From NCBI GenBank assembly GCA_963762315.1, contig CAVXKO010000007.1, positions 814,253-878,252 on the forward strand: a stretch of DNA of 64,000 nucleotides, written 5' to 3'. The position numbers were made by a program, and so were the translations under genes. A model generated the notes under the pieces. The model saw nothing but the letters and a program-made list of their open reading frames with translations. It made no database searches and had not been told where the DNA came from. The first letter of the stretch is position 1; the number at the start of each line of letters is the position of its first letter. This document shows, piece after piece, positions 32,151 to 41,789 of the stretch. Source of the stretch: RPQJ01 sp963762315. Lineage in GTDB: Bacteria; Pseudomonadota; Gammaproteobacteria; Steroidobacterales; Steroidobacteraceae.

Positions 32151-34703
32151 AAGGGTTCTGGACGCTGTAGACATAGCTGGTCAGGTCCGGGTTGTGCGCC
32201 TCGAAGACTCTGGATCGACGAAGTCGCAGCTATGGGTAGCAGGTTCCGCCTGCCGCGCAGTCCGGGTCCTGCAGATTGCCGGCCAGCGGGTTGCCGTTCA
32301 GGGCCAGCGACGCCACCTTGCGCCGCGGAGCGCAAGCAGCGCTGATGTCGCGATTGGTGCATTCGAAAACGTTCACCACCACGACCGGTGCCGGGACGCC
32401 CGGCGCCCGGCGTGACGAACACCGTTCGCGCGGCGGAGGAGCCTTCGGGAATCGCGAACGTCCAGGACCCTAAAGTCGGTAGTCGCGAACTGGACGAAAG
32501 ACGCCGAATCCCCATTGGCAGGCTGGCTGGGCAGGCTGAGTTCCACCTGGTACTGCCGAACCTCCTGCTGCGTCACGTTGGGGTCGTTGTCGGACGCGTT
32601 CGGGACCTTGTCCGCCAGGTTCTGCAGCTGGATGACGTGCGCGCGCTGGGTTGCACCGCGCTTGGTGGGTGCGGCCGCCGAGAGCAGCACGCCCGGCTTG
32701 ATCACCGAACTGAACACACGCTGGGCGCGCGACAGAGCCTTCAGCGGATCTGCTGGGCACGCACTGCGTCGCGCCGGACGGGTCGCCTGGCTCGCCTTGC
32801 AGGTTGTAGACGGCGGCGTGTAGCCGGTGACCAAGCCCGGGTTCAGGAAGACATTACTGCGAATGTGCCGGTTGTCCGCCCAGGCCACCTGGAACGTCGG
32901 CTCGGCCGGGGCGCGATCCGAAGCGCTCGGCGCACCGATGTTGGAAATCCATTGCCCGGCGCCGTTCAGCCGGAAGGCGGGCGCGGTGGCGGCAATGTAG
33001 TCGCCGACGAACGGCGCCGTGCCTTGCCGGAAGATGCGCGCGTTGACGTAGTTGCGCTCGAGCTGCAGGTTCGGTAAATGCCGTCAAACGTGCCCTGTGC
33101 GTACTGCGAGACCTTGACCGCCAACTGGGCGTGCGCGCCCTTGAACTGCACCTGCCAGAGGTCCGCGGTATGGCGACGGTTGATGGGCTGGCCGACGGGG
33201 TCGATGTCATCGACGGTCGGATTCGTGACCACGCTGTCCGAAATGAATGAATCCAAAGTCGGGCTGCCGTTCGTAATATTCGTCCTCGCGCGTGTCGTAC
33301 CAGACGACCTGCACGACGCCGCCGGCCGCGGATGGCCGCAGGCATGAACTGGTGGCCGCCGCCACTGAACGGAGCCACCGCCGTCGGCGTGTTACCCCAA
33401 GTTCGTGCCCGTCGCATTCGAGGTCAGGTAGACGATGCGCGATTGCCCCGTTTGGCAAGCCGTCCGTACCCTGCCGCTGCGCCCAGAAAACGTAGAATTT
33501 CGTGCCGTCGTTGACGACCTGCGGCAGCGCCTTGGAACGGAACTGCGTGTCCGTCACGTCCTGATCGAAGGGGCAGATGAAGGACTCGGCCCGAGGGTCT
33601 TCACTTTCGACCAGCGTTGCGCCGAAGTTCGCCGATGTGGTGAAGACGAGCGAGTTAGGCTGATTGCTGTTGAAGTCGAACTGGCCGCCAGACGATGACA
33701 GCTTCTGGCCGGTCGGGTCTGCGGCAATGGATACACCCTGATTGAGCGCGACCGACTCACTCAGCTTACTTCTGATTGCTCCAAGTCGCGCCGTAATCCG
33801 TGGACTGCAGGTACTTGATCTGGCTGCTGTCCTTCCCATCGTTGCCGGTGAAATTCGAATAGGCCACGTGCAGCGTGCCTGCAGCGACCTTCTGGGTCAC
33901 AGCCTGGCCGTTGACCATGAGATTGAGGCTCAGCGGAGCGGTTCCCGCGGCTGCCAGCGTTGCAAGCATCGCCGGCTTGTCGCGGAACTGACCGGACGTG
34001 CCGCTCGATACCAGCTTCGTGTCGGCGTACGCCCAAGGGAACCCGTCTTCCTTGTTGAGTTCCACCCAGCGCTGCACGAACAGGCCGCCGGGCTGGTTGC
34101 CGTCGCGATTCGCCGCGAGGAAGCCGACGACCGCGAGGCCGGGCACGGCGGCGATCATCGGATCCGCCGCGAAGCCGAGATTCAGGGACGGCTGGAGCGT
34201 GTCGCTCGGGAATCCCGGCACGAGCCGGCTCAACCAGGTGAGGCCTTCGTCCCGCGACATGCTCGCGCCGATCCACGAGTCGCCGATGGTGGGCGTGTCG
34301 ACGCCGCGATAGTCGTTGTAGATGCAGAAGAAATGCCGCGGTTCGTCCGGTCGGATTGCGCACTGCGGCTCGTTCTTCTGCTTGAGCTGCAGATCCTCGA
34401 TCAGCGGACTCGGGACGTTCGGAATGGGCGTGACCCCAGAAGGGTACGGCGTCGGCCCAATGATGTTGACGTTGGGCCCGGGAATGCCGGTCGGCTGAGC
34501 CGTCTGCGCCTGCGCAGTGATGCTGCCGCCCGCAATCAAGGCGAAGACACACAAATGCCGTGTAACGCGAACGAGATCCTTTCATCGCAGTTCCCTTCCT
34601 AAAGAATTCGGCCCACGACGAGAGGCTTACGAGCCCCCGCGTTTTGTACTTATTGGCTTTACAGATAATACGCCAATTTGCGGCAAATCTACCTGACTCT
34701 CAT

Positions 34704-35444
34704 TCATTTAACTTTGTTGGCCGCTGGCGAATACACCGCCGCTATTTTAAATCTTATCTTAATAATGTCCGCGACTTGCACAGCGCCGCCTCCGATCGAA
34801 AACGGCGTAATGCCGAAGTCCGTCTGCCTCAGCTCGAACTCGCCCGTCGCCTCCACCGAGTTCCCCGCGATGGTCAAGGCCACCGGCACTTCGACCTGCC
34901 GCTCGACACCCTTCAGCCGAACCGAGGCCTGCAGGACGGCCTGTTGCCACGTCCCCGTCGCACTGACTGATCGCACGACGATCTCCGGGTAGTGCGCCGC
35001 ATCGAGAACCTCGGCTCGCAGCATGTTGGCCTTGGTGCCGGCGCGAGCGTCGTCGGGCACCTCGCCCGGAAACTCCGGACCGGAGGCCGCGCGCGCCTGC
35101 GGATCGTCCACGACGAAGGCCGTGACGGGAACGTGGATCTCGAACCCCGAGGAGGCCGGAGCCGCGCCGAGCCAGACCACCCCGGTCTCGTCGCCGGACG
35201 TGATGGCGTGGTTGTGCCCAAGGCGGGCCATCGGCCCGGCCCGGTAGACGAGCACGGTGATGCGTGTGGCCGCGGGATCGATGCTGAAGACGCGTGCGCC
35301 GGGCGGAACGGCGATCGCGGCGCCCCCGGCGGATTCGGGCGTGGACACGGTCTCGACCCGGCTGGCGACGCAACCCGCCAGCGCAGCGGCTGCAATCAGC
35401 ACGGACAACGCACGAATCGCCGCTCCGGCAAGGTGCGTTAACAT
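34704..35444 (-). CDS. YceI-family lipoprotein
   Basis: A 246-residue exported protein with a lipobox (IAAAALAGCVAS) near residue 24. The YceI-like domain covers about residues 65-240 (FSIDPAATRITVLVYRAGPMARLGHNHAI and later FGITPFSIGGG, each in pieces). YceI proteins are lipocalin-like barrels that bind polyisoprenoids or other amphiphiles. I chose ATG 35444. It is divergent from a cytochrome b561 gene with only 38 bases between the starts; YceI and b561 genes are neighbours in many bacteria. The gene ends about 120 bases from the HYR-protein start, across an AT-rich stretch. Confidence 0.82.
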   Translation of the reverse strand: MLTHLAGAAIRALSVLIAAAALAGCVASRVETVSTPESAGGAAIAVPPGARVFSIDPAATRITVLVYRAGPMARLGHNHAITSGDETGVVWLGAAPASSGFEIHVPVTAFVVDDPQARAASGPEFPGEVPDDARAGTKANMLRAEVLDAAHYPEIVVRSVSATGTWQQAVLQASVRLKGVERQVEVPVALTIAGNSVEATGEFELRQTDFGITPFSIGGGAVQVADIIKIRFKIAAVYSPAANKVK

Positions 35445-35482
35445 GCGCCGACACTCCACTGCGGACCCGAGATCCACGCATC

Positions 35483-36031
35483 ATGCCCCTGCGCAACACC
35501 GCTGAACACTACGGCAGCCTCGCGAAGCTCCTGCACTGGTCGATCGTCATCCTCGTCATCGCGCAGTATTTCCTCGCGGAAACGGCCGACGAACTGCCGG
35601 ACGGCCCCGACAAGCTCGAGTGGATCACGCGGCACAAGTCGATCGGCCTGCTGGTCTTCATGCTCGCCGTCGCGCGCATCGTCTGGAAGATCGCCAACAA
35701 GGGCCTCCCCGCCCCCGTCGGCGAAGGACGCCTGAAGAAGGCCGCCGCCGCCGGCCACGGGCTGCTGTACCTGCTGATCCTGGCGGTGCCGTTCAGCGGC
35801 TGGGCCATGACCTCCGCCGCGGGATACCCGGCCAGCTTCTTCGGGTGGTTCGAGTTCCCGGCCCTCGTCGCCGAGAACCACGACCTGCACGAACGGCTCG
35901 AGGGGGTGCACGAAGCCCTCTTCTACGCGGTCGTCGTCGTGGCCGTGGGCCATGCGCTGGCGGCGCTGTACCACCACTTCATCCTGAAGGACGACGTGCT
36001 GCGCCGGATGTCGCCGTTCGGGCGCCGCTAG
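35483..36031 (+). CDS. cytochrome b561 (di-heme, prokaryotic type)
   Basis: A 182-residue four-helix membrane protein. Heme-ligand histidines are expected in LLHWSIVILV (helix 1), ITRHKSIGLL (helix 2), AGHGLLYLLI (helix 3) and AVGHALAALYHHF (helix 4). The family passes electrons between the quinone pool and periplasmic acceptors such as superoxide (as in CybB). ATG 35483 gives the usual RNTxxxYGSLAKLLHW start. It is paired back-to-back with YceI. A hairpin, CGCACCCG/CGGGTGCG (36040-36060), follows the gene, without a clear T tract. Confidence 0.9.
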   Translation: MPLRNTAEHYGSLAKLLHWSIVILVIAQYFLAETADELPDGPDKLEWITRHKSIGLLVFMLAVARIVWKIANKGLPAPVGEGRLKKAAAAGHGLLYLLILAVPFSGWAMTSAAGYPASFFGWFEFPALVAENHDLHERLEGVHEALFYAVVVVAVGHALAALYHHFILKDDVLRRMSPFGRR

Positions 36032-36175
36032 CCGCGCCGCGCACCCGACTCCCGGGTGCGTGTTGCAATGCAACCGATTCGAACTTAGTCCGGCGCCGGC
36101 ATAGAATGGAGGCCGCTGCGCGGAAGGCAGCCGGTTTTCCGTTCACCGCAACTCAAACGCCTGGGGGCTCACACC

Positions 36176-37388
36176 ATGTCATTCCGGTTCAAGGCGCTGG
36201 ACCAGCGTCTCGTGCTCACCGTTGCGATCGCGATCGCGCTCACCGCCTGCGCGAAGAAGCAGGAACCCGCCGCCGAAGCTCCGGCCGGCGAGAAGGCTGC
36301 CGCCGCCGCGCCTGTGTCGGATGCGCTCGAAGGCCAGGTCGACATCGTCGCGTGGCCCGGCTACATCGAGCGCGGCGAAACCGACAAGGCCTACGACTGG
36401 GTGACTCCGTTCGAGAAGGACACCGGCTGCAAGGTCAACGTGAAGACCGCCGGCACGTCCGACGAGATGGTCTCGCTGATGACGCAGGGCGGCTACGACC
36501 TCGTCACGGCCTCGGGCGATGCGTCGCTGCGCCTGATCCGCGGCGGCACGGTGCAGCCGATCGACATCGCGCGCGTGCCGAGCTACGCCAACGTGGACGA
36601 CCGCCTGAAGGAAGGCGCGCTGGCACTTCGTGGACGGCAAGCACTACGGCACGCCGTACCAGTGGGGCCCGAACGTCCTGATGTACAACACCAACGCCTT
36701 CAAGACCGCGCCCACCTCGTGGTCCGTGGTGTTCGAAGAGCAGAAGCTCGCCGACGGCAAGAGCAACAAGGGCCGCACGCAGGCCTACGACGGCCCGATC
36801 TACATCGCCGACGCGGCGCTGTACCTGATGGCCAAGCGGCCCGAGCTCGGCATCAAGGACCCGTACGAGCTGAACGAGCAGCAGTACGCGGCCGCGCTCG
36901 AACTGCTGCGCAAGCAGCACCCGCTGATCCACCGCTACTGGCACGACGCGAACGTGCAGGTGCAGGACTTCACGAACGAAGGCGTCGTGGTGTCGAGCTC
37001 GTGGCCGTTCCAGGTGAACACGCTGCAGGCGAACAAGCAGCCGGTGGCGAGCGTGATCCCCGAGGAGGGCGCGTCGGGCTGGGCCGACACGACGATGCTC
37101 GCCGCAAACGCCAAGCACCCGAACTGCGCCTACAAGTGGATGGAGTGGTCGCTGAACGCCAAGGTGCAGGGCGACGTCGCCGCGTGGTTCGGCTCGGTGC
37201 CGGCCGTGCCCGCCGCGTGCAAGGGCAACGCGCTGCTGACCGACACGGGTTGCGCCACCAACGGCTTCGACAAGTTCGACAAGATCCACTTCTGGCGCAC
37301 GCCGGAAGCGAGCTGCAAGACGCAGGGCACCTGCGTGCCGTACAGCCGCTGGGCCACGGACTTCGTCGCGGTGATGGGCGGCCGGTAA
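36176..37388 (+). CDS. potF: putrescine/spermidine ABC transporter binding protein, one frameshift
   Basis: Periplasmic solute-binding lipoprotein (lipobox ALTACAKK near residue 25) of the PotD/PotF family, about 403 residues once repaired. Segments VDIVAWPGYIERG and YDLVTASGDASLRLI form the first lobe, and VDGKHYGTPYQWGPNVLMYNT starts the hinge. One extra base near 36620 shifts the frame between DDRLKEGA and WHFVDGKHYG, and homologous sequence continues to the stop at 37388. The C-terminal part has five cysteines (PNCAYKW, ACKGN, GCATN, SCKTQGTC) that could form disulfides. It is the first gene of a transporter operon, followed by a terminator-like hairpin that may reduce downstream expression. 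Confidence 0.85.
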
Positions 37389-37411
37389 CGGCCCCTCGCC
37401 CGAGGAAACGA

Positions 37412-37442
37412 GGCGGCGCTGCCCGCGGGCGCCGCCTTTTTT
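37412..37442 (+). terminator. intrinsic terminator/attenuator after the binding-protein gene
   Basis: A GC-rich stem (GGCGGCGC with GCGCCGCC, 37412-37436) followed by six T residues, 16 bases before the ABC ATPase gene. Partial termination here would explain higher levels of the binding protein than of the membrane complex. Confidence 0.85.
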
Positions 37443-37457
37443 GATCGCCAGGATTTC

Positions 37458-38480
37458 ATGACAGCCGCCATCGAATTGCGTGACGCGAGCCGGGCCTTCG
37501 GCACCGTCGTCGCGCTAGACCGGGTCTCGCTGACGATCGCGCAGGGCGAATTCTTCGCGCTGCTCGGGCCGTCCGGCTCCGGCAAGACCACCTGCCTGCG
37601 ACTCGTCGCGGGCTTCGACCAGCCCGACAGCGGGCAGATCCTGCTCGACGGCCGCGACGTCACGGGCGTGCCGCCGTTCGACCGCAACGTGAACACCGTC
37701 TTCCAGGACTACGCGCTGTTCCCGCACATGAGCGTGGCGGAGAACGTGGCGTACGGCCCGCGCGTGCGCGGCGTGAAATCCTCGGAGCGCCTCGCGCGCG
37801 CCAACGAAATGCTCGAGCTGGTGCGGCTCGGATCGTTCGGCGAGCGTCGCCCTGCGCAGCTCTCGGGCGGGCAGAAGCAGCGCGTGGCGCTGGCGCGCGC
37901 CCTGATCAACAAGCCGAAGGTGCTGCTGCTCGACGAGCCGCTCGGCGCGCTCGACCTCAAGCTGCGCGAGGAAATGCAGGCGGAACTGAAGGGACTGCAG
38001 CAGCGGCTCGGCATCACGTTCGTGTTCGTCACGCACGACCAGGGCGAGGCGCTCAGCATGGCGGATCGCGTCGCCGTGTTCAGCCAGGGCCGCATCGAGC
38101 AGCTCGACACGCCGCGCGAGCTGTACAACCGGCCGCGCACCGCATTCGTCGCGAACTTCGTCGGCAGCGCCAACGTCGTCGAGGCCGCGCTCGCCGAACG
38201 CCTGACCGGGAAGCGCCAGCCGTTTGCGATCCGCCCCGAGCTGATCGACATCCTCGCTGCGGGTGAACGAGTGCCGGACGGCTCCGTCGGCTGCGAAGGC
38301 ACACTCGACAACGTGCTGTACCACGGCGCGAGCAGCCGCTGCCACGTGCGCATCGACGAACAGACCGTGCTGGCGGTCGCGCGGGCCGAATCGGCAACCG
38401 GCTCGGCGGGCCTGCGCGAAGGCGATCGCGTGCGACTCGCCTGGCGGCCCGAGAGCGCCGTCGCCCTGGAATCGGCCTGA
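37458..38480 (+). CDS. potG: putrescine/spermidine ABC transporter ATPase
   Basis: A 340-residue ATPase of the PotA/PotG type driving polyamine import. Visible motifs are Walker A GPSGSGKTT (about residues 38-46), the Q-loop at VFQDYALFPHMS, the signature LSGGQKQRVALARAL and Walker B VLLLDEPLGALD. The switch histidine is in FVTHDQGEALSMADRVAVF. A C-terminal TOBE-like domain follows (about 245-335), typical of transporters for small solutes. It is co-directional with the binding-protein and two permease genes. Confidence 0.92.
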   Translation: MTAAIELRDASRAFGTVVALDRVSLTIAQGEFFALLGPSGSGKTTCLRLVAGFDQPDSGQILLDGRDVTGVPPFDRNVNTVFQDYALFPHMSVAENVAYGPRVRGVKSSERLARANEMLELVRLGSFGERRPAQLSGGQKQRVALARALINKPKVLLLDEPLGALDLKLREEMQAELKGLQQRLGITFVFVTHDQGEALSMADRVAVFSQGRIEQLDTPRELYNRPRTAFVANFVGSANVVEAALAERLTGKRQPFAIRPELIDILAAGERVPDGSVGCEGTLDNVLYHGASSRCHVRIDEQTVLAVARAESATGSAGLREGDRVRLAWRPESAVALESA

Positions 38481-38488
38481 GTCCGGAC

Positions 38489-39394
38489 GTGAGAGCACGC
38501 ACGCTCAACGCCCGGGGACGCAGCACTTTCTACGTCGCGCTGCTGCTCGCCCCGCCGCTGCTTTGGCTCGGCACCGTGTACCTCGGCTCGCTGTTCGCGC
38601 TGCTGATGCAGAGCTTCTACGCGATCGACGAGTTCACGGCCAGGATCGTTCCCGAGTTCACGCTCAAGACCTATCGGCAACTCGTCTCGCAACCCGCGCA
38701 CATCGACATCGTGGTGCGCACGGTCTCGATGGCCATCGCGGTCACGATCGCTGCGGCGGTCGTCGCCTTCCCCGTGGCGAACTACATGGCGCGCCACGCC
38801 GGACCGAAGATGAAGGCGTTCTTCTACGTCGGCGTGATGCTGCCGATGTGGACCAGCTACCTCGTCAAGGTCTACGCCTGGCGCCTGATCCTCGCGAAGG
38901 AAGGCATCGTGTCGTGGTTCTTCGACGCGCTCGGCCTCACGCCGGTGCTGGACAAGGCGCTGTCGATGCCGGTCGTCGGCGGGCCGTCGCTTGCCTCGTC
39001 GTACCTCGGCATGTTCATCGTGTTCGTGTACATGTGGCTGCCGTTCATGATCCTGCCGCTCGCCGCCGCGCTCGAGCGCGTGCCGGGCTCGTTGCTGCAG
39101 GCATCGGCCGATCTCGGCGCGCGCCCCGGCCAGACGTTCCGCAACGTGGTGCTGCCGCTTGCGCTGCCCGGCCTCGCGGCCGGCTCGATCTTCACGTTCT
39201 CGCTGACGCTCGGCGACTACATCATCCCGAGCATCGTGGGCGCGCCTGGGTACTTCATCGGCATGATGGTTTACCAGCAGCAGGGCACGGCCGGAAACCT
39301 GCCGCTCGCCGCGGCGTTCTCGGTGGTTCCCATCGTGCTGATCGCGCTGTACCTCGCGCTGGCGCGCCGGCTCGGAGCCTTCGATGCCCTCTGA
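38489..39394 (+). CDS. potH: putrescine/spermidine ABC transporter permease 1
   Basis: A 301-residue inner-membrane permease with about six helices, the PotB/PotH subunit. The EAA-type cytoplasmic loop that contacts the ATPase is LLQASADLGARPGQTFRNVVLPLALPG (about residues 205-231). It starts at GTG 38489, eight bases after the ATPase stop. Its end overlaps the next permease gene by 11 bases, so the two are translated together. Confidence 0.92.
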   Translation: MRARTLNARGRSTFYVALLLAPPLLWLGTVYLGSLFALLMQSFYAIDEFTARIVPEFTLKTYRQLVSQPAHIDIVVRTVSMAIAVTIAAAVVAFPVANYMARHAGPKMKAFFYVGVMLPMWTSYLVKVYAWRLILAKEGIVSWFFDALGLTPVLDKALSMPVVGGPSLASSYLGMFIVFVYMWLPFMILPLAAALERVPGSLLQASADLGARPGQTFRNVVLPLALPGLAAGSIFTFSLTLGDYIIPSIVGAPGYFIGMMVYQQQGTAGNLPLAAAFSVVPIVLIALYLALARRLGAFDAL

Positions 39395-40205
39395 GCGACG
39401 CAAGCGCGACTGGAACGACGCCTCGCTCGGCTCGAAGCTCGCCGCGGCGGCCGGCCTGGTGTTCCTGCACGCGCCGGTGTGGGTGATCGTGCTCTACGCG
39501 TTCACGACTGAAGACCGCACCTACCAGTTCCCGCCGCCCGGACTGACGCTGCATTGGTTCCAGGTGGCGTTCGCCCGCGAGGACATCTGGGCGGCGATGC
39601 GTCTCTCGCTCGAAGTGGCTGCGATCGCGACGCTGGCCGCGATCGTGCTCGGATCGCTCGCGGCGTTCGCGCTGGCGCGCAAACCCTTCCCGGGCAAGGA
39701 CACGATCACGCTGCTGTTCGTGCTGCCCATTGCGCTGCCCGGCATCCTCACGGGCCTCGCGCTCCTCACCGGCATCCGCACGGTCGGCATCGAGCCCGGC
39801 TTCTGGACCATCGTCGCGGGCCACGCGACGTTCTGCCTCGTCATCGTCTACAACAACGTCATCGCACGCCTGCGCCGCATCCCGCCCAGCTGGATCGAGG
39901 CCTCGCAGGATCTCGGCGCACGCGGGCCGCAGACGTTCCTGTACGTGCTGCTGCCGCAGATCGCCACCGCGCTGCTCGCGGGCGGCATGCTGGCCTTCGC
40001 CTTGTCGTTCGACGAGATCATCGTCACGCTGTTCACGGCGGGCCACGAGCAGACGTTGCCCATCTGGTTCTACAGCGAACTGTTCCGCCCGCGGGACCGG
40101 CCCGTCACCAACGTGGTCGCCGTCATGGTGATCATGGTGACGCTGCTGCCGATCCTGCTGGCGTATTACCTGACCAAGCCGGACGAGAACGCCTCCGGGG
40201 CGTAA
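39384..40205 (+). CDS. potI: putrescine/spermidine ABC transporter permease 2
   Basis: A 273-residue partner permease of the PotC/PotI type with about six helices. The EAA loop is WIEASQDLGARGPQTFLYVLLPQIATA (about residues 171-197). It overlaps the preceding permease gene and is followed after 31 bases by the aldehyde dehydrogenase gene. Confidence 0.92.
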   Translation: MPSERRKRDWNDASLGSKLAAAAGLVFLHAPVWVIVLYAFTTEDRTYQFPPPGLTLHWFQVAFAREDIWAAMRLSLEVAAIATLAAIVLGSLAAFALARKPFPGKDTITLLFVLPIALPGILTGLALLTGIRTVGIEPGFWTIVAGHATFCLVIVYNNVIARLRRIPPSWIEASQDLGARGPQTFLYVLLPQIATALLAGGMLAFALSFDEIIVTLFTAGHEQTLPIWFYSELFRPRDRPVTNVVAVMVIMVTLLPILLAYYLTKPDENASGA

Positions 40206-40236
40206 GTCCGCGATCCACACTCACGAGGTTCCGGAC

Positions 40237-41661
40237 ATGCAGACGAAACTCCTCATCAACGGCAAGCTGGTTGCGGGCGCGGGCAAGGTCGAGGAGGTCC
40301 TGAACCCCTCCACCGGCAAGGTGATGGCCAGGGTGGCCGAGGCCTCGCGCGAGCAGATCGATGCGGCGGTGAAGGCGGCGGATGCGGCCTTCGACGGCTG
40401 GTCGCGCACGGCGCCGAAGGATCGCGCCACGCTGCTGCTGAAGCTCGCGGATCGCATCGAGGCCGACGGCCCGGCATTCGCGAAGCTCGAGTCGCTCAAC
40501 TGCGGCAAGCCGCTCGCCGCCGCGCTCGGCGATGAGATCCCGGCGATCGCGGACGTGTTCCGCTTCTTCGCGGGTGCGTGCCGCTCGATGACGGGCGCCG
40601 TGGCCGGTGAATACCTCGCCGGCTTCACGAGCATGATCCGCCGCGACCCGATCGGCGTCGTCGCCTCGATCGCGCCCTGGAATTACCCGCTGATGATGGC
40701 GGCGTGGAAGCTGGGCCCGGCGATTGCCGCGGGTAACACCGTGGTGCTGAAGCCTTCGGAGCAGACGCCGCTGACGGCGCTGAAGCTCGGCGAACTGCTG
40801 GCCGAGATCTTTCCTGCCGGCGTCGTGAACATCGTGACGGGCCGCGGCCACACGGTGGGCGCGCCGCTCACGAAGCACCCGAAGGTGCGGATGGTCTCGC
40901 TGACGGGCGACGTCGCGACGGGCGAAAAGATCCTCGCGCAGGCGGCGACGGGCATCAAGCGCACGCACCTCGAGCTCGGCGGCAAGGCGCCGGTGATCGT
41001 GTTCGACGATGCGGACGTCGAGTCGGTCGTCGCCGGCGTGCGCACGTTCGGCTACTACAACGCCGGCCAGGACTGCACCGCCGCATGTCGCATCTACGCG
41101 GGCGCCAAGGTGTACGACAGGCTCGTCGCGGATCTTTCGTCGGCGGTCAGCACGATCAAGACGGGGCTGCAGACGGCGAAGGGCGTGGAGATGGGACCGC
41201 TGATCAGCGCCGAACAGCGCGATCGTGTCGCGGGTTTCGTCGCGCGCGCGAAGAAGCAGAAGCACATCGAGATCACCGCGGGTGGCAATGCGGGCAGTGG
41301 CGGCGGCTTCTTCTTCGAGCCGACGGTGATCGCCAACGCGCGACAGAGCGACGAGATCGTGCAGCGCGAAGTGTTCGGCCCCGTGGTGTCGGTCACGCGC
41401 TTCAAGGATCCGGAGCAGGCGATTTCGTGGGCGAATGACTCCGAGTACGGCCTCGCCTCCTCCGTGTGGACGCAGGACGTCGGCAAGGCGCTGACGGTCG
41501 CGTCGCGACTGCAGTACGGCTGCACCTGGATCAACACGCACTTCATGCTGGTGAGCGAGATGCCGCACGGCGGCGTGAAGCGCTCGGGCTACGGCAAGGA
41601 CCTGTCGGCGTATGCGCTCGAGGATTACACCGTGGTACGGCACGTGATGGCGAAGCTCTGA
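40237..41661 (+). CDS. patD: gamma-aminobutyraldehyde dehydrogenase (PatD-like)
   Basis: A 474-residue NAD-dependent aldehyde dehydrogenase. The catalytic glutamate is in HLELGGKAPVIVFDDAD, the cysteine in NAGQDCTAACRIYA. The AFDGWSRTAPKDRATLLLKLAD start and the GVKRSGYGKDLSAYALEDYT end are characteristic of 4-aminobutyraldehyde dehydrogenases (PatD/PrR). The enzyme turns 4-aminobutanal, the product of putrescine transamination or oxidation, into GABA. Its place at the end of a polyamine importer operon supports this. The first enzyme (PatA or PuuB type) is not in the window. Confidence 0.88.
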   Translation: MQTKLLINGKLVAGAGKVEEVLNPSTGKVMARVAEASREQIDAAVKAADAAFDGWSRTAPKDRATLLLKLADRIEADGPAFAKLESLNCGKPLAAALGDEIPAIADVFRFFAGACRSMTGAVAGEYLAGFTSMIRRDPIGVVASIAPWNYPLMMAAWKLGPAIAAGNTVVLKPSEQTPLTALKLGELLAEIFPAGVVNIVTGRGHTVGAPLTKHPKVRMVSLTGDVATGEKILAQAATGIKRTHLELGGKAPVIVFDDADVESVVAGVRTFGYYNAGQDCTAACRIYAGAKVYDRLVADLSSAVSTIKTGLQTAKGVEMGPLISAEQRDRVAGFVARAKKQKHIEITAGGNAGSGGGFFFEPTVIANARQSDEIVQREVFGPVVSVTRFKDPEQAISWANDSEYGLASSVWTQDVGKALTVASRLQYGCTWINTHFMLVSEMPHGGVKRSGYGKDLSAYALEDYTVVRHVMAKL

Positions 41662-41671
41662 CGCCTCTCTA

Positions 41672-41789
41672 CCTCTCCCGCTTGCGGGAGAGGTCGCCCC
41701 GCGGGGCGGGTGAGGGTCCTAAGAATCCCTCACCCCTCGCAATGCCGCTGCGCGCATCGCTCGTGCCCTCTCCCGTAAACGGGAGAGGT
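41672..41789. repeat. two CTCTCCCG palindromic repeats
   Basis: Two units (41672-41718 and 41726-41789) between the convergent patD and oxygenase genes, one with the CTTG loop and one with GTAAAC, separated by variant GGGTGAGGGT and CCCTCACCCC linkers. The second ends at the oxygenase stop codon. Confidence 0.8.

Larger units (their letters stand above)
29326..34585 (-). pseudogene. giant secreted sialidase-like/HYR-repeat protein, many frameshifts
   Basis: Family-like pieces in all three minus frames line up over 5.26 kb (about 1,750 codons). The head (34585 to about 33000) has a signal peptide, itself shifted once, then repeats of the exo-sialidase/BNR type with Asp-box-like turns (SRDEGLTWLS, STDYGATWSN). 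The middle holds an SLRN repeat tract. From about 31330 to 29730 come about seven hyalin (HYR) repeats, each with a CTATDAAGNT-type strand. The C-terminus reads FNSAKSPILLTK and stops at 29326. HYR repeats are immunoglobulin-like adhesion modules, so this is probably a surface or secreted adhesin or hydrolase. I count a dozen or more single-base shifts but few in-frame stops, which favours poor sequence over old decay. It is followed by a good terminator. Confidence 0.7.
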
